From: Histomonas meleagridis
Taxonomy: Eukaryota; Parabasalia; Tritrichomonadida; Dientamoebidae
Direction of reading: 5' to 3'
Length of the DNA: 64,000 bases
NCBI GenBank assembly: GCA_020186115.1
Contig: WSYJ01000186.1
Coordinates: forward strand, 2,773,501 to 2,837,500
The translations under genes were made by a program, and so were the position numbers. This document shows, one piece after another, positions 19,323 to 29,017 of this stretch; position 1 is the first letter of the stretch; each line of letters begins with the position of its first letter. The notes below the pieces were generated by a model. The model searched no databases and was not told the origin of the DNA. It saw only the letters and a list, made by a program, of their open reading frames with translations.

Positions 19323-22300
19323 ATGAACTCTGGGGAATTCATCGAAATCCAGGATCCAAATTCAAACAAAAATTACACTCCAACAGATGAAGAAATTGAC
19401 GAATATTTAGAGTGGATTGGAGGTGATCCAGTCAAAGATCGTGATCTTCGCTGGATTGCGATTGAAGCCTTGAAAGTTCCATTACCAGAAGGTTGGAAAA
19501 TATTCCAAAGGAAAGATGGACAGGGCGATCCATTTTATTATAACACCAAAACTCGAGAATCATTATGGGATCATCCTCTTGATCAATACTATCAGAAGTT
19601 ATTCCAAAGTGAAAAAATGAAGAAATGCAATGGAAATGTGAATAAGCCCCAACATCTCAAAGAAATTCCATCCAAAAATGCTGATCTTAAAAAGCAAAAT
19701 GTCAAAGTCAATGATCATGTCAAAGCTAACAACATTACCGAAATCGATAAATCGAAGTTAGAACAAGAGAAAGCAAATTTTCAGGCAGAAATTCAGCATC
19801 TCCAGAAAGAAAACCAAAGAGAAATAATTAACTTAAAACTTCAAATTAAAAAAGAACAAAATAATCTTCAAGAAATCCTCAACAATTTAAGGGAGAACAA
19901 TGCCAAAGAAATTAATGCTGAAAAAGAAAAACTCAACAAAAAATTTGAATCAATGAAAAACGAAATCAATTCCAATCACAAAAACATGTTAAATGAATTA
20001 AAGCAAAAGAACCAAAAAGAAATCGATGAAATTAATATAAAAAATAAAAACGAGTTAAATGAATTAAAGCAAAAGAATCAAAAAGAAATTGAAGAAATTA
20101 AATTAAATCATAAAAATATGTTAAATGAAATTAATAATAACAATAAGAAAAACGAAATTATATCAAATCAAAAAGCAATTGATGAACTTAAGCAACAAAA
20201 TGTTAAAGAGATAAATGAAATTATAGAAAAACATAAGAAAGAAGTTAATGAACTCAAACAAAAGAATAAAAATGAAATCAAAGAAATCATTGAGAATCAT
20301 AAACAAAAAACGCAAAGATTACGTCAAAAAGTTGATGAAATCCAACAAAAAAATATGAAAGAGATTAATGAAATCAATAAAAAACATGAAGAAATTAAAA
20401 ACGAAAAATTGGAATCACAAAAAGATGAAATTGATAATATACATCAAAATGAATTAAATGAACTTAAACAAAGAAATCAAAAAGAAATTAATGAAATCAT
20501 TGAAAAGCATAAAAATGAAATTGAAAAACTAAACAAAGAAAATCAAAAAGAAAAAGAAAACTTTAAAAATATATTAAATGAACTTAAGCAAAAGAACCAA
20601 AAAGAACTAAATGAAATAATATCAAATCATAGAGAAGAAATCGGAAGAATTAAAGAAGAAAACCAAAACACTGAAAACGAATTAATTAATAATCAAATAA
20701 CAAAAATAAATGAATTAAAACAAAAGAATCAAAAAGAAACAGAAGAAATAATACAAAAACATAAACAAGAAATTAATAAACTTAATAAAAAGAATCAAAA
20801 TGAAATAAATGAAATTAATAATAAATTCCAAAACAAAATCGAAGAAATTAATTCAAATATAAATCAAAACAAAATAATAAATGAAATTCAACAAAAGAAT
20901 CAAAATGAAATTAATGAAATAATTGAAAAACATAAGAAACAAATTGAAATTCTTAATCAACAAAATCAAAATGAAATTAATTTAATAAATGAAAACCATC
21001 AAAAAGAATATGAAATTCTTCAACAACAAAACAAAACTAACATTAATTTACTTAATAAGAATTATCAAGAAGAAATCAAAAAACTTCAACAATTAAATCA
21101 AAATGAAATTACTGAAACGGAATTAAATCATAAAACAGAATTATCAAATCTTAAATCAAATTATGAACTCGAAATTAATAACTTGAAAAAACAACATGAA
21201 AAATCATTACAATTAATGAAGAAAAAACATAAAAAAGAATTACTTCAAATAAAACGTGCACAAATTCAACAAATTGATCAAATCAAATCAAGTATTAATT
21301 GTAACATACAACAAAAAGAATATACAAAGCAAAAACTTGATGACGAAATCATTGAATTAAATTTAGAATTAGAAAAAAAGAAAAAAGAATTACAAAACGA
21401 AATTGATGAAATCGAAAAGAAGAAACAAATTCAAATTGAAGAATTACAAAATGAAATTAATGAAATCGAAAAGAAAAAACAAATTCAAATCGAAGAAGAA
21501 CATAAACAAGAAAAAAAACATAAGAAAAAGCTCGAAAAAAATATCGAAATGTTTAACGATGAAATGGAATTAATGCGCGCGAAACAAGAAACAGAAAAAC
21601 TGAAACTTGAAGCAGAAATTCGACGCGAATTAATCGAAACAAGAAATGAACTTGAAATCAAAATCAAAAATGAAATGGGCGAAATTCCAAAAGATATAAT
21701 TATTAAACAAAATGAACTCGAATTAAATGAACTTAAGAAATCATTCGACGAAAAAAAGAAAATTATTATAAACGAATATCAAAATCAATTAGATAAAATT
21801 AAACAAAATGGTGAAAATGAGATTGAAATTCAAAAAGAAAAAAATAAAAGAAAAATCGAAAAAGAAAATTCAAAATTCACTCAAGAAATTGAATTATTAA
21901 AAATTAAACATGAAAAAGAAAAGTTAAAACTTGAAAATGAACAACAAAAACAAATTTGTGAAGTGAAAAATGGAAAAAAATCGATTCCTCTCAAAGCAAT
22001 TGAATACGATTCAATAGAATCAATCGAAAAAGTGGATGGGATAAAATTCAAAATTGAAAGAGTTAAGAATTTATTTGAAAGCTCATATGGTCAAATGCCT
22101 ATCGTTCTGAGAGACACATTAAATGAAATAGTTAATGTATGTAATGGATATAAAGGCATTATAATAGAACAGAATAAAGAAATGGCAAAAATGGCAAACG
22201 AGTTCCAACAAAAAACAGCTCAATTAGCAAGAAACTTTAATCAATCAATGGCAGAATTTGAAAGAGCTTATAGATCAGCGGTCATTGGATCTCTTGTTGC

Positions 22301-22415
22301 ACAACCAATTACTCCTTTCGCACCAATGTTCCCAATACATAACGGGTCAAGACATCCATTTTCAAGAAGAAGACATATGGTAAAAGAAGTGAATAATGAA
22401 ACAGACAAAAGCTGA
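19323..22415 (+). CDS. CEP164-like WW-domain and long coiled-coil protein
   Basis: The 1030-residue protein begins with a segment close to the CEP164 N-terminus: YTPTDEEIDEYLEWIGGDPV, then a WW domain at residues 53-85 (PLPEGWK, YYN, SLWDHP) followed by LDQYYQKLF. This order (Y-P-E-I, IG-DP, W, WW, D-Y) is shared with human CEP164, a distal-appendage protein that docks basal bodies. Residues about 130-900 are an Asn/Lys/Glu/Gln-rich coiled coil with repeating NELKQKNQKEINEI units. The last 130 residues are less repetitive. TTTAAACGGC and an Inr-like TCATCT lie upstream. A basal-body role is inferred from the N-terminus. Confidence 0.82.
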   Translation: MNSGEFIEIQDPNSNKNYTPTDEEIDEYLEWIGGDPVKDRDLRWIAIEALKVPLPEGWKIFQRKDGQGDPFYYNTKTRESLWDHPLDQYYQKLFQSEKMKKCNGNVNKPQHLKEIPSKNADLKKQNVKVNDHVKANNITEIDKSKLEQEKANFQAEIQHLQKENQREIINLKLQIKKEQNNLQEILNNLRENNAKEINAEKEKLNKKFESMKNEINSNHKNMLNELKQKNQKEIDEINIKNKNELNELKQKNQKEIEEIKLNHKNMLNEINNNNKKNEIISNQKAIDELKQQNVKEINEIIEKHKKEVNELKQKNKNEIKEIIENHKQKTQRLRQKVDEIQQKNMKEINEINKKHEEIKNEKLESQKDEIDNIHQNELNELKQRNQKEINEIIEKHKNEIEKLNKENQKEKENFKNILNELKQKNQKELNEIISNHREEIGRIKEENQNTENELINNQITKINELKQKNQKETEEIIQKHKQEINKLNKKNQNEINEINNKFQNKIEEINSNINQNKIINEIQQKNQNEINEIIEKHKKQIEILNQQNQNEINLINENHQKEYEILQQQNKTNINLLNKNYQEEIKKLQQLNQNEITETELNHKTELSNLKSNYELEINNLKKQHEKSLQLMKKKHKKELLQIKRAQIQQIDQIKSSINCNIQQKEYTKQKLDDEIIELNLELEKKKKELQNEIDEIEKKKQIQIEELQNEINEIEKKKQIQIEEEHKQEKKHKKKLEKNIEMFNDEMELMRAKQETEKLKLEAEIRRELIETRNELEIKIKNEMGEIPKDIIIKQNELELNELKKSFDEKKKIIINEYQNQLDKIKQNGENEIEIQKEKNKRKIEKENSKFTQEIELLKIKHEKEKLKLENEQQKQICEVKNGKKSIPLKAIEYDSIESIEKVDGIKFKIERVKNLFESSYGQMPIVLRDTLNEIVNVCNGYKGIIIEQNKEMAKMANEFQQKTAQLARNFNQSMAEFERAYRSAVIGSLVAQPITPFAPMFPIHNGSRHPFSRRRHMVKEVNNETDKS

Positions 22416-22564
22416 TAATTCTTTTGTTTTTTAACAGAGTTGTGAGTAAATGTAAATGTTTTTAGTAATGTTATATTTTAAATGTTATATTAAAAACAAT
22501 AAAAAATGTCATGATAAAAGATTCAAATGCAAGAAATTATAATTTTCAAGAATTTTTTGATTTT

Positions 22565-22789
22565 TCATCCAACTATTGAGTGTTTCCTTCCTCTTGAACG
22601 AACTTTCTTTAATCTTTTCATTACCATTTGTGATTTTCCTGTCAGTTGACAATATGCATCTAGTATTATGTCTACTAGGTGCTGCTTTCCAGGATGTGAC
22701 GATGTGAAAGCCCTTTCGAGAACATAAAGATCAACTGCCATATCTTCAAACATAGTGGAAATAAAGAAAATTTCAGTGTTTGATATCAA
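22565..22789 (-). pseudogene. Orphan C-terminal fragment of Bud32/PRPK kinase
   Basis: The fragment reads FISTMFEDMAVDLYVLERAF, continues SSHPG, and ends with KRLKKVRSRGRKHSIVG. This is the C-terminal tail of the Bud32/PRPK (TP53RK) kinase of the KEOPS complex, which in intact proteins follows the DFG motif and ends in RGRKRSMVG. The kinase N-lobe and catalytic loop are absent: the homology starts at about the DFG position, and upstream sequence is ankyrin relic. KEOPS makes t6A in tRNA, so a functional Bud32 must lie elsewhere. The fragment has no proper start. Confidence 0.75.
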
Positions 22790-23120
22790 AGTAATTTTGC
22801 AATTTCAATGTTATTGTTAGTCGCTGCTTTCATTAAAGCTGTCATTAGTTTTTTATATAAACACCAAAATTTTTATATCATATAATATAATCTTCAAATG
22901 TTTTTCATATTAACATCAATTTTATCGTTATTCAAAAATAATTTAACAATTTCAATATCATTATTCTCGGCAGAATACATTAAAGAAGTCCAACTTAATA
23001 AAAACAATTTTCAAATTATATTATCTAAATTTGAATATGCGTATAATATTATCATAAGAATTAACATCTATTTTCTTGTTCAAGAAGAAGTTTTATTATG
23101 TTTTTATTTTTATTGTTGAT
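22790..23120 (-). pseudogene. Ankyrin-module relics next to the Bud32 fragment
   Basis: On the minus strand a partial module (NIIKLLLEQE) is followed by SLMYSAENNDIEIVKLF...DKIDVNMKN. After a 57-nt AT-rich spacer comes TALMKAATNNNIEIAKLL and a stop, directly abutting the Bud32 fragment. TTTTGG begins 27 nt before the last Thr codon, as in the interrupted array at 53-55.5 kb. Stops and frame slips make this a relic. Confidence 0.6.
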
Positions 23121-23319
23121 TGTAATTATTAAATCTATTTAAAATATATTTAATCAATTTTAATAGTTAAATTTAAACAAAAATCATTGAACATTTTGTA
23201 AATTTCCAATTGGCGACCGTTTGAATAGCCAACGATGAAAAGATTGTTGTCGTATTGGGCAATTGAATTAAATTTGATCTGTTTTTGTCAAATTTCAATG
23301 TTCTGTTTTCAAGACTAGG

Positions 23320-25098
23320 ATGCTGATTTTTGTCTTGTTTTATAGTGTTTTAAATGCATCCAAACCAAACGGAACAGAACTAATAATAGAGTACACTCTA
23401 GAAGATGGTGATAGTGTTGTTGATTTTCGTGATGTTATTTATCATGATATCTTAAGATCAAACATCACAAAAATAACTATATTGGGAAATTTCACGTCGA
23501 TTTCAGAGGGCACGTTCGACTGTTGCGAATCACTCAAATCAATTATATTGCCAGATACCATTGAAAACATAAGTGAGAATTGTTTTGCAGGATTACCATC
23601 TCTTCAATCTATTCGTCTTTCTCCAAATATCAAGGTTATTCCAAACTACACATTTGCAAATTGCCCAGTCCTAACATCAATTACATTGCCAGCTAATCTG
23701 GAAGAAATCAGACATTATGCATTTCTAAATTGCCTCTTACTTACCGAAATTGTTATTCCAGCAAAGGTAACATCAATTAATTCAAACTCTTTTTATGGCT
23801 GTTCTAATCTTGCTCGTATTGATAATCAAAGTCCAAACTTTAAAATCATTAATTCCATTTTATATTCCGACAATGCACTCCTACTGTCACCCAAAGTTAT
23901 AAAAGAACCAGTGGTGATTGATAACAATATTAGAGTCATAGGTTTTTACTCATTTGCATCATCAAATATCACATCGATTCGTATTCCGCCAAATATCAGA
24001 GCTATTCAAAGTTATGCGTTTTCTCTCTCAAACCTTTCAAGTATTACATTCGACGAAGGAAATAATTTGACAATTTTTTCATTTGCATTTTCAGACACTA
24101 TTCTCACAGAATTGCATATTCCAGAAAGGGCAACTTACATTGGCGAAGGCTTTCTTGTTAACTGTGATTACTTGGCCAATTTTACTGTTGATGAAAATAA
24201 TTGTAATTATTCGGAAGTAAATGGTGTAATATATAACAAGAACAAAAACCATCTCTTTCGTTGCCCTCCTGCTTGGAGTGAGAAGATATTTGTGATACCA
24301 TCACATGTTTCTACTATTGCTATATTTGCATTTGGATCCTGTAAAAATATTGAAAAAATCGATTTTGGTAATTCAACGATCACTGAAATACCTAACCATT
24401 GCTTTGCATTCTGTTATTCGTTATCAGAAATGAATATCCCCTTTTCTGTCAACACGCTCAAGAACTGTTCGTTTATGAACTGTACGTCCTTAACGTATCT
24501 CAGAATCCATTTCAATATAACCGCCATTTTGGGTAACCCCGTTGTGGGGTGCACCAATTTAGGGTCCATTGATGTGGATGAAAACAACACAAATTTTGCA
24601 TATTCAAGTGATTCCTTGGCTGTATACAGCAAAAACATGTCAATCATATACTTTGGCTTGCCGACATCTCCATATATCCTGCTTATAAATGAAACAAAAG
24701 TTATGCCATTCGCATATTATAGATACCATGCATTGATGCTTGTCTTTATGAGAACTGATAAAATCGATTACATTGGGGAATACGCTTTTAGTAGCTGTCC
24801 GGCTTTGACTGATATCGTTTTTTGCGGAGAAGAAATTGAGTATTTGGGCGAAAATGCATTTGATAAAAAAGAGATACGAGTACGTCTTAATAACTTCCGT
24901 CTTAGTTTTGGGGATTCAAATACTACAAGAATGATGGATATTCCATGCCAAAATGCAATAATATCATATGATATTGCGACGCTCCAAAAACTTCAAACAG
25001 GAGAAAACGTGTTGATTGTGTACTTCATTGTCGTTGCTGTTGGGGTTATTTCAACAATTATATATTATTGTAAGTGGGTAAGACCAAATTTCGTATAA
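23320..25098 (+). CDS. BspA-like leucine-rich repeat surface protein
   Basis: The 592-residue protein is an intact BspA/LRR_5 family member. It has an N-terminal signal peptide (MLIFVLFYSVLNAS), then about 20 repeats of the form SLKSIILPDTIENISENCFA with conserved Cys before the Leu. One transmembrane helix near the C-terminus (LIVYFIVVAVGVISTIIYY) is followed by a short basic tail CKWVRPNFV. Many Asn-X-Ser/Thr sites suggest N-glycosylation outside. Members of this large trichomonad family are surface proteins implicated in adhesion. Cytoplasmic sorting motifs are not obvious in so short a tail. It contrasts with the broken relative at 15.6-18.5 kb. Confidence 0.88.
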   Translation: MLIFVLFYSVLNASKPNGTELIIEYTLEDGDSVVDFRDVIYHDILRSNITKITILGNFTSISEGTFDCCESLKSIILPDTIENISENCFAGLPSLQSIRLSPNIKVIPNYTFANCPVLTSITLPANLEEIRHYAFLNCLLLTEIVIPAKVTSINSNSFYGCSNLARIDNQSPNFKIINSILYSDNALLLSPKVIKEPVVIDNNIRVIGFYSFASSNITSIRIPPNIRAIQSYAFSLSNLSSITFDEGNNLTIFSFAFSDTILTELHIPERATYIGEGFLVNCDYLANFTVDENNCNYSEVNGVIYNKNKNHLFRCPPAWSEKIFVIPSHVSTIAIFAFGSCKNIEKIDFGNSTITEIPNHCFAFCYSLSEMNIPFSVNTLKNCSFMNCTSLTYLRIHFNITAILGNPVVGCTNLGSIDVDENNTNFAYSSDSLAVYSKNMSIIYFGLPTSPYILLINETKVMPFAYYRYHALMLVFMRTDKIDYIGEYAFSSCPALTDIVFCGEEIEYLGENAFDKKEIRVRLNNFRLSFGDSNTTRMMDIPCQNAIISYDIATLQKLQTGENVLIVYFIVVAVGVISTIIYYCKWVRPNFV

Positions 25099-25628
25099 AA
25101 AAATTTGGAATCTCAAAGTTTCGAATTAATAAACTTTTAATGTTTCGTTTATTCTGATATATTAAATATGATAAAAAGCATTACGCGATAATTTTATTTT
25201 TATACTAATCCCAATTTTAATTACTTTGATTTTTTTCGAAGAAATTTTTCCTGCTTCTATAATTTTTATGGTTATAAATATTATCGCTTTTGTTTTCCAT
25301 TAAAAAGGCAATTTTTTCATAAATTTTGATGTTTAATCTTTTCAATTTTCCAATGAAAAAATTTTTAAAAATAAAATCTTTCATCATTTTTGACCATAAA
25401 AACAGAAATTTTCCTTTACTAGATAGTATTATAATATGATATATAACATAACAAAATGCAGAATTTAGAAGTTGAGTTATTAAAAAATAAATTTTGGTAA
25501 CCTTTATGTCACTTTTGTTTGACGTGCCTCTTTGTCCTCCAAACCGTTTTTGTATTGAAAAATTGTATATAAGCGTCTGTAAATTTGAACTGAAAAGGGA
25601 CATTCGAAGTTCACATCACTTCCATCTA
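25099..25628. other. Intergenic region upstream of actin
   Basis: About 530 nt with no credible gene on either strand. The last 20 nt contain two TCAC motifs of the actin promoter. Confidence 0.5.
25616..25621 (+). promoter_or_regulatory. Inr-like initiator of actin
   Basis: TCACTT lies eight nt before the ATG and a second TCACAT lies five nt further upstream. This matches the trichomonad initiator and its very short leader. Confidence 0.65.
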
Positions 25629-26759
25629 ATGGCTGAAGACGAAGTTCAAACATTAGTTATCGATAATGGTTCCGGTATGTGCAAGGCCGGTTTCGCTGGT
25701 GATGAAGCACCACGCTCAGTTTTCCCATCAATTGTTGGTCGTCCAAAGTATGTCCAAACAATCGCTGGTGGTCAAAACAAGGATACATATGTTGGTGATG
25801 AAGCATGCGCTAAGGCAGGTATCCTCATCCTCAAGTACCCAATTGAACACGGTATCGTTACCAACTGGGACGATATGGAAAAGATCTGGCACCACACATT
25901 CTACAACGAATTACGTGTTGACCCAGCTGAACACCCAGTTCTTCTTACAGAAGCCCCAATGAACCCAAAGGCCAACCGTGAAAAGATGATCCAACTCCAA
26001 TTCGAAACATTCAACGTTCCAGCATTCTACGTTGGTATCCAAGCCGTTCTTTCCCTTTACTCATCAGGTCGTACAACCGGTATCGTTTTCGATGCAGGTG
26101 ATGGTGTTTCCCACACAGTTCCAATCTACGAAGGCTACTCCCTTCCACACGCCATCATGCGTATCAACCTCGCCGGTCGTGATCTCACAGCCTACCTCCA
26201 AAAGATCCTCAACGAACGTGGTTACACATTCACAACATCCGCCGAAAAGGAAATCGTTCGTGATATCAAGGAGAAGCACGCATATGTTGCTCTTGATTTC
26301 GATGAAGAAATGAACAAGGCCGCCACAACATCCGAATGCGACATCTCATACACACTTCCAGATGGCAACGTCATCACCATCGCCAACGAGCGCTTCAGGT
26401 GCCCAGAACTTCTTTTCAAACCACACTTCAATGGCTTCGAATTCGAAGGTATTGACCAAACCCTCTTCAACTCCATCATGGCATGCGATATCGATGTCCG
26501 TAAGGATCTCTACGCTAACATTGTTCTCTCTGGTGGTACCACAATGTTCGAAGGTCTCCCAGAACGTATGGAGAAGGAAATGGTCCGCCTCGCACCACCA
26601 ACAATGAAGATCAAAGTCGTCGCCCCACCAGAACGTAAGTACGCAGTTTGGATCGGTGGCTCCATCCTCGCCTCCCTTGCCACATTCCCACAAATGGTTA
26701 TCACACGTGACGAATACAACGAAGCTGGTCCAGGAATTGTCCACCGCAAGTGCTTCTAA
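25629..26759 (+). CDS. Actin
   Basis: A 376-residue canonical actin: [18 protein letters not shown], the nucleotide-binding loops ([15 protein letters not shown] and [17 protein letters not shown]), [10 protein letters not shown] and a C-terminal RKCF. Actin forms microfilaments used in amoeboid adhesion and phagocytosis in trichomonads. The ATG at 25629 is chosen because an Inr-like TCACTT lies eight nt upstream and MAEDEVQTL matches actin N-termini; the frame is open further upstream but not actin-like. Codons are strongly C-ending (TTC, AAC, CTC), unlike neighbours, consistent with high expression. TAAA overlaps the stop. Confidence 0.98.
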   Translation: MAEDEVQTLVIDNGSGMCKAGFAGDEAPRSVFPSIVGRPKYVQTIAGGQNKDTYVGDEACAKAGILILKYPIEHGIVTNWDDMEKIWHHTFYNELRVDPAEHPVLLTEAPMNPKANREKMIQLQFETFNVPAFYVGIQAVLSLYSSGRTTGIVFDAGDGVSHTVPIYEGYSLPHAIMRINLAGRDLTAYLQKILNERGYTFTTSAEKEIVRDIKEKHAYVALDFDEEMNKAATTSECDISYTLPDGNVITIANERFRCPELLFKPHFNGFEFEGIDQTLFNSIMACDIDVRKDLYANIVLSGGTTMFEGLPERMEKEMVRLAPPTMKIKVVAPPERKYAVWIGGSILASLATFPQMVITRDEYNEAGPGIVHRKCF

Positions 26760-27196
26760 ACAATTCAATATAACTCAATTTTTATTTATAGTTTTCTAAC
26801 ACATTTTCAAGCTATTGATCACAAAGAAGTTCCATGGTTTATTGCACGTTTTATTAATATTAATTTCTCAATTTCTGTTTCTTTGAATTTACCGCTGGGT
26901 AGAAAATGTTTTCATTCACCAGCATTTAAAATTATAAGTCTATTATGAATTTCGAAATTCCCTTATTTAGTATACATTCATAAAATAAAATTACAAAGTT
27001 ATTCCAAATTTTCGAAAATTATCTTAATTACTCAACATCCAATTGTGCATTTTTATTCAAGACTGACAAATATTATTTTTCAAAAATGAATTACATTAGC
27101 CAACAATATGCCAATACATTTTGTGTCACTGATAATGTTCATAATCAACAAAAACAAAACTATAACTTATTTACAAAACAAATTATATATTTTTAC
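26760..27196. other. Intergenic region between convergent actin and Hsp70 genes
   Basis: This stretch contains only 3' untranslated sequence; I see no gene, RNA or repeat in it. Confidence 0.5.
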
Positions 27197-28696
27197 TTAT
27201 TTCACAATGCTCTCCAAGTCAATTTTGTTTGACGCGCCTGTGTTCTGGTCCTCTGCCGACACGCTTACAATTCCTTCTTCATTAATTTCGAATGTTACAT
27301 TAATTTGCGGAACTCCATTTTCCGCGTTCATAATTCCTACCAACGTAAAAGCGCCGAGGAACGTATTCTTTACCACTTCTTCTTCTTCACCCATATAAAC
27401 TCCGACCACTATTTTTGGCTGATTATTTTTAACAGTTGTAAACTTCTTCGATACTTTTGTTGGTATTTTAGTGTTTCGCGGTATAATTGTTTCCATTTTC
27501 CCGTTGTCGACCATTACTCCGAGTGAATGTGATAAAACTGATTCGATGATATGTTCATTGTTCGCTAATATCGTTGCGCCAATTGTTACCGCTGTTTGTG
27601 CATCGACTCCGCGTTTGATTTTGTCTTTGCCAAAGAAGTCTTCAAGTCTCTTGATGACAGATGGAATTTTCGATGTTCCGCCAACAAGAATTACTGAGTC
27701 GATTTTATCTTTCGTTAGTTTCATGTCGTCTAAAACTTTATGTATTGGAAGTAACATTCGTTCGAAGATTTCGCTGTTGATTTCTTCGAATTTTTCACGA
27801 GTTATTTTCATGGTGAAATCAATCCCATTATATAATGATGCACATGAGATATTGGCCGATTTAGACTTTGTTAATGTTATTTTGGCCTTTTCACATTCGT
27901 TTCTTAAGATGGACCTCGAACGTGAATTTCCTCGAAGATCGCATTGTTTTAATTGCTGGAAACAATCAGCAACATAATTAAAGAGATTATTATCAATGTC
28001 TTGCCCGCCAAGATGTGGATCGCCTGCTGTTGCTAAGACTGTGTACTTCTTTGTAATGATTTCAAGTAATGATACATCAAGTGTACCTCCACCAAAGTCA
28101 AATACTAATGCCATGGTTTGGGTGTCAATGTTGTTGTCATATCCATATGCTATAGCTGCTGCTGTCGGTTCATCAATAATTCGTATGACTTTTAATTCGG
28201 CAAGTTCGGCTGCTATACGAGTAAATTTTCGTTGTTGGGCATTGAAATCAGCAGGAACAGTAATTACGGCTTCAATATTATCTGTACTTAAAAAATCTGT
28301 GGCCATATGTTTCATTTCCCTTAATATATAAGAAGAAATTTTTTGTGGAGAATAACGTTTGACTTCGCCTTCAAAGGACACTTCAATCATTGGATAACCT
28401 TCATTATTACTGATAACTTTGAATGGCCATGAAGAAAGTTCATTTTTGATTTTGTCAAAAGTAAGACCAATCATACGTTTAGAGTCATAAATTAGGTTGT
28501 TTGGTAAATCATAGCCCATGCCTTTTGCTTCATCACCTGTAATAACCTCAGAATCATTAAAAAGAACACATGATGGTGTAATTGGATGTGAATTATTATT
28601 ATTAAGAATCTCTGCGCGATTGTTTCTATATATAGCAACACTTGAATATGTTGTGCCAAGATCAATACCAATTTTATATTTGGTGTTTCGTTTCAT
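27197..28696 (-). CDS. Hsp70-family protein lacking the helical lid
   Basis: The 499-residue protein has a full Hsp70 ATPase domain: IGIDLGTTYSSVA, IIDEPTAAAIAYG, VFDFGGGTLDVSLLE and VILVGGTSKIPSV. A beta-sandwich substrate domain (VTFEINEEGIVSVSAEDQNTG) follows, and the protein ends right after it at KIDLESIVK. Normal Hsp70s are about 620-650 residues, so the alpha-helical lid and any EEVD-type tail are absent. I take the ATG at 28696 because two TCATT initiator motifs lie within 15 nt upstream; an ATG 19 codons earlier would add MGFNRINYRRHFLTVIFIG. Without a lid, substrate binding should be fast and weak. The stop is not obviously a frameshift. Confidence 0.9.
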   Translation of the reverse strand: MKRNTKYKIGIDLGTTYSSVAIYRNNRAEILNNNNSHPITPSCVLFNDSEVITGDEAKGMGYDLPNNLIYDSKRMIGLTFDKIKNELSSWPFKVISNNEGYPMIEVSFEGEVKRYSPQKISSYILREMKHMATDFLSTDNIEAVITVPADFNAQQRKFTRIAAELAELKVIRIIDEPTAAAIAYGYDNNIDTQTMALVFDFGGGTLDVSLLEIITKKYTVLATAGDPHLGGQDIDNNLFNYVADCFQQLKQCDLRGNSRSRSILRNECEKAKITLTKSKSANISCASLYNGIDFTMKITREKFEEINSEIFERMLLPIHKVLDDMKLTKDKIDSVILVGGTSKIPSVIKRLEDFFGKDKIKRGVDAQTAVTIGATILANNEHIIESVLSHSLGVMVDNGKMETIIPRNTKIPTKVSKKFTTVKNNQPKIVVGVYMGEEEEVVKNTFLGAFTLVGIMNAENGVPQINVTFEINEEGIVSVSAEDQNTGASNKIDLESIVK

Positions 28697-28698
28697 CC

Positions 28699-28710
28699 CA
28701 ATGAAAATGA
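28699..28710 (-). promoter_or_regulatory. Two overlapping-class Inr motifs before the Hsp70 ATG
   Basis: On the minus strand TCATTT and TCATTG follow each other just before the chosen ATG at 28696. They argue that the upstream ATG at 28753 is not the start. Confidence 0.5.
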
Positions 28711-29017
28711 CAGTCAAAAAATGCCGACGATAATTGATACGATTAAATCCCATTCAATATATAAAGATTGCAAAAACTTGCTGAAAACAATATTCTTCTT
28801 TTAGAAAGCCTGCTCAAATGCTTTTACGGGTTGAATGCAATCAAGTTTTAATTAAACATTTAATGTTTTTTAAATTTAATAAAATTTATGCAATTTACAG
28901 ATTCAAATAAAACTTATCATTTCAAAAAAATTTCAAACTAATTACTCATCAGTAATTAATATTGAGCTAGATGTAATGATATTTTTTGATTTAAATTCTT
29001 GCTTCTGTTGATATGAC
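28711..29017. other. Intergenic region between divergent Hsp70 and ankyrin genes
   Basis: AT-rich; apart from the possible upstream start codon of the Hsp70 gene at 28753 I see nothing in it. Confidence 0.4.

Noticed and set aside
25494-25628. Upstream extension of the actin frame
   Set aside because: The frame is open further upstream, but residues before MAEDEV do not resemble actin and the initiator lies just before the ATG at 25629.
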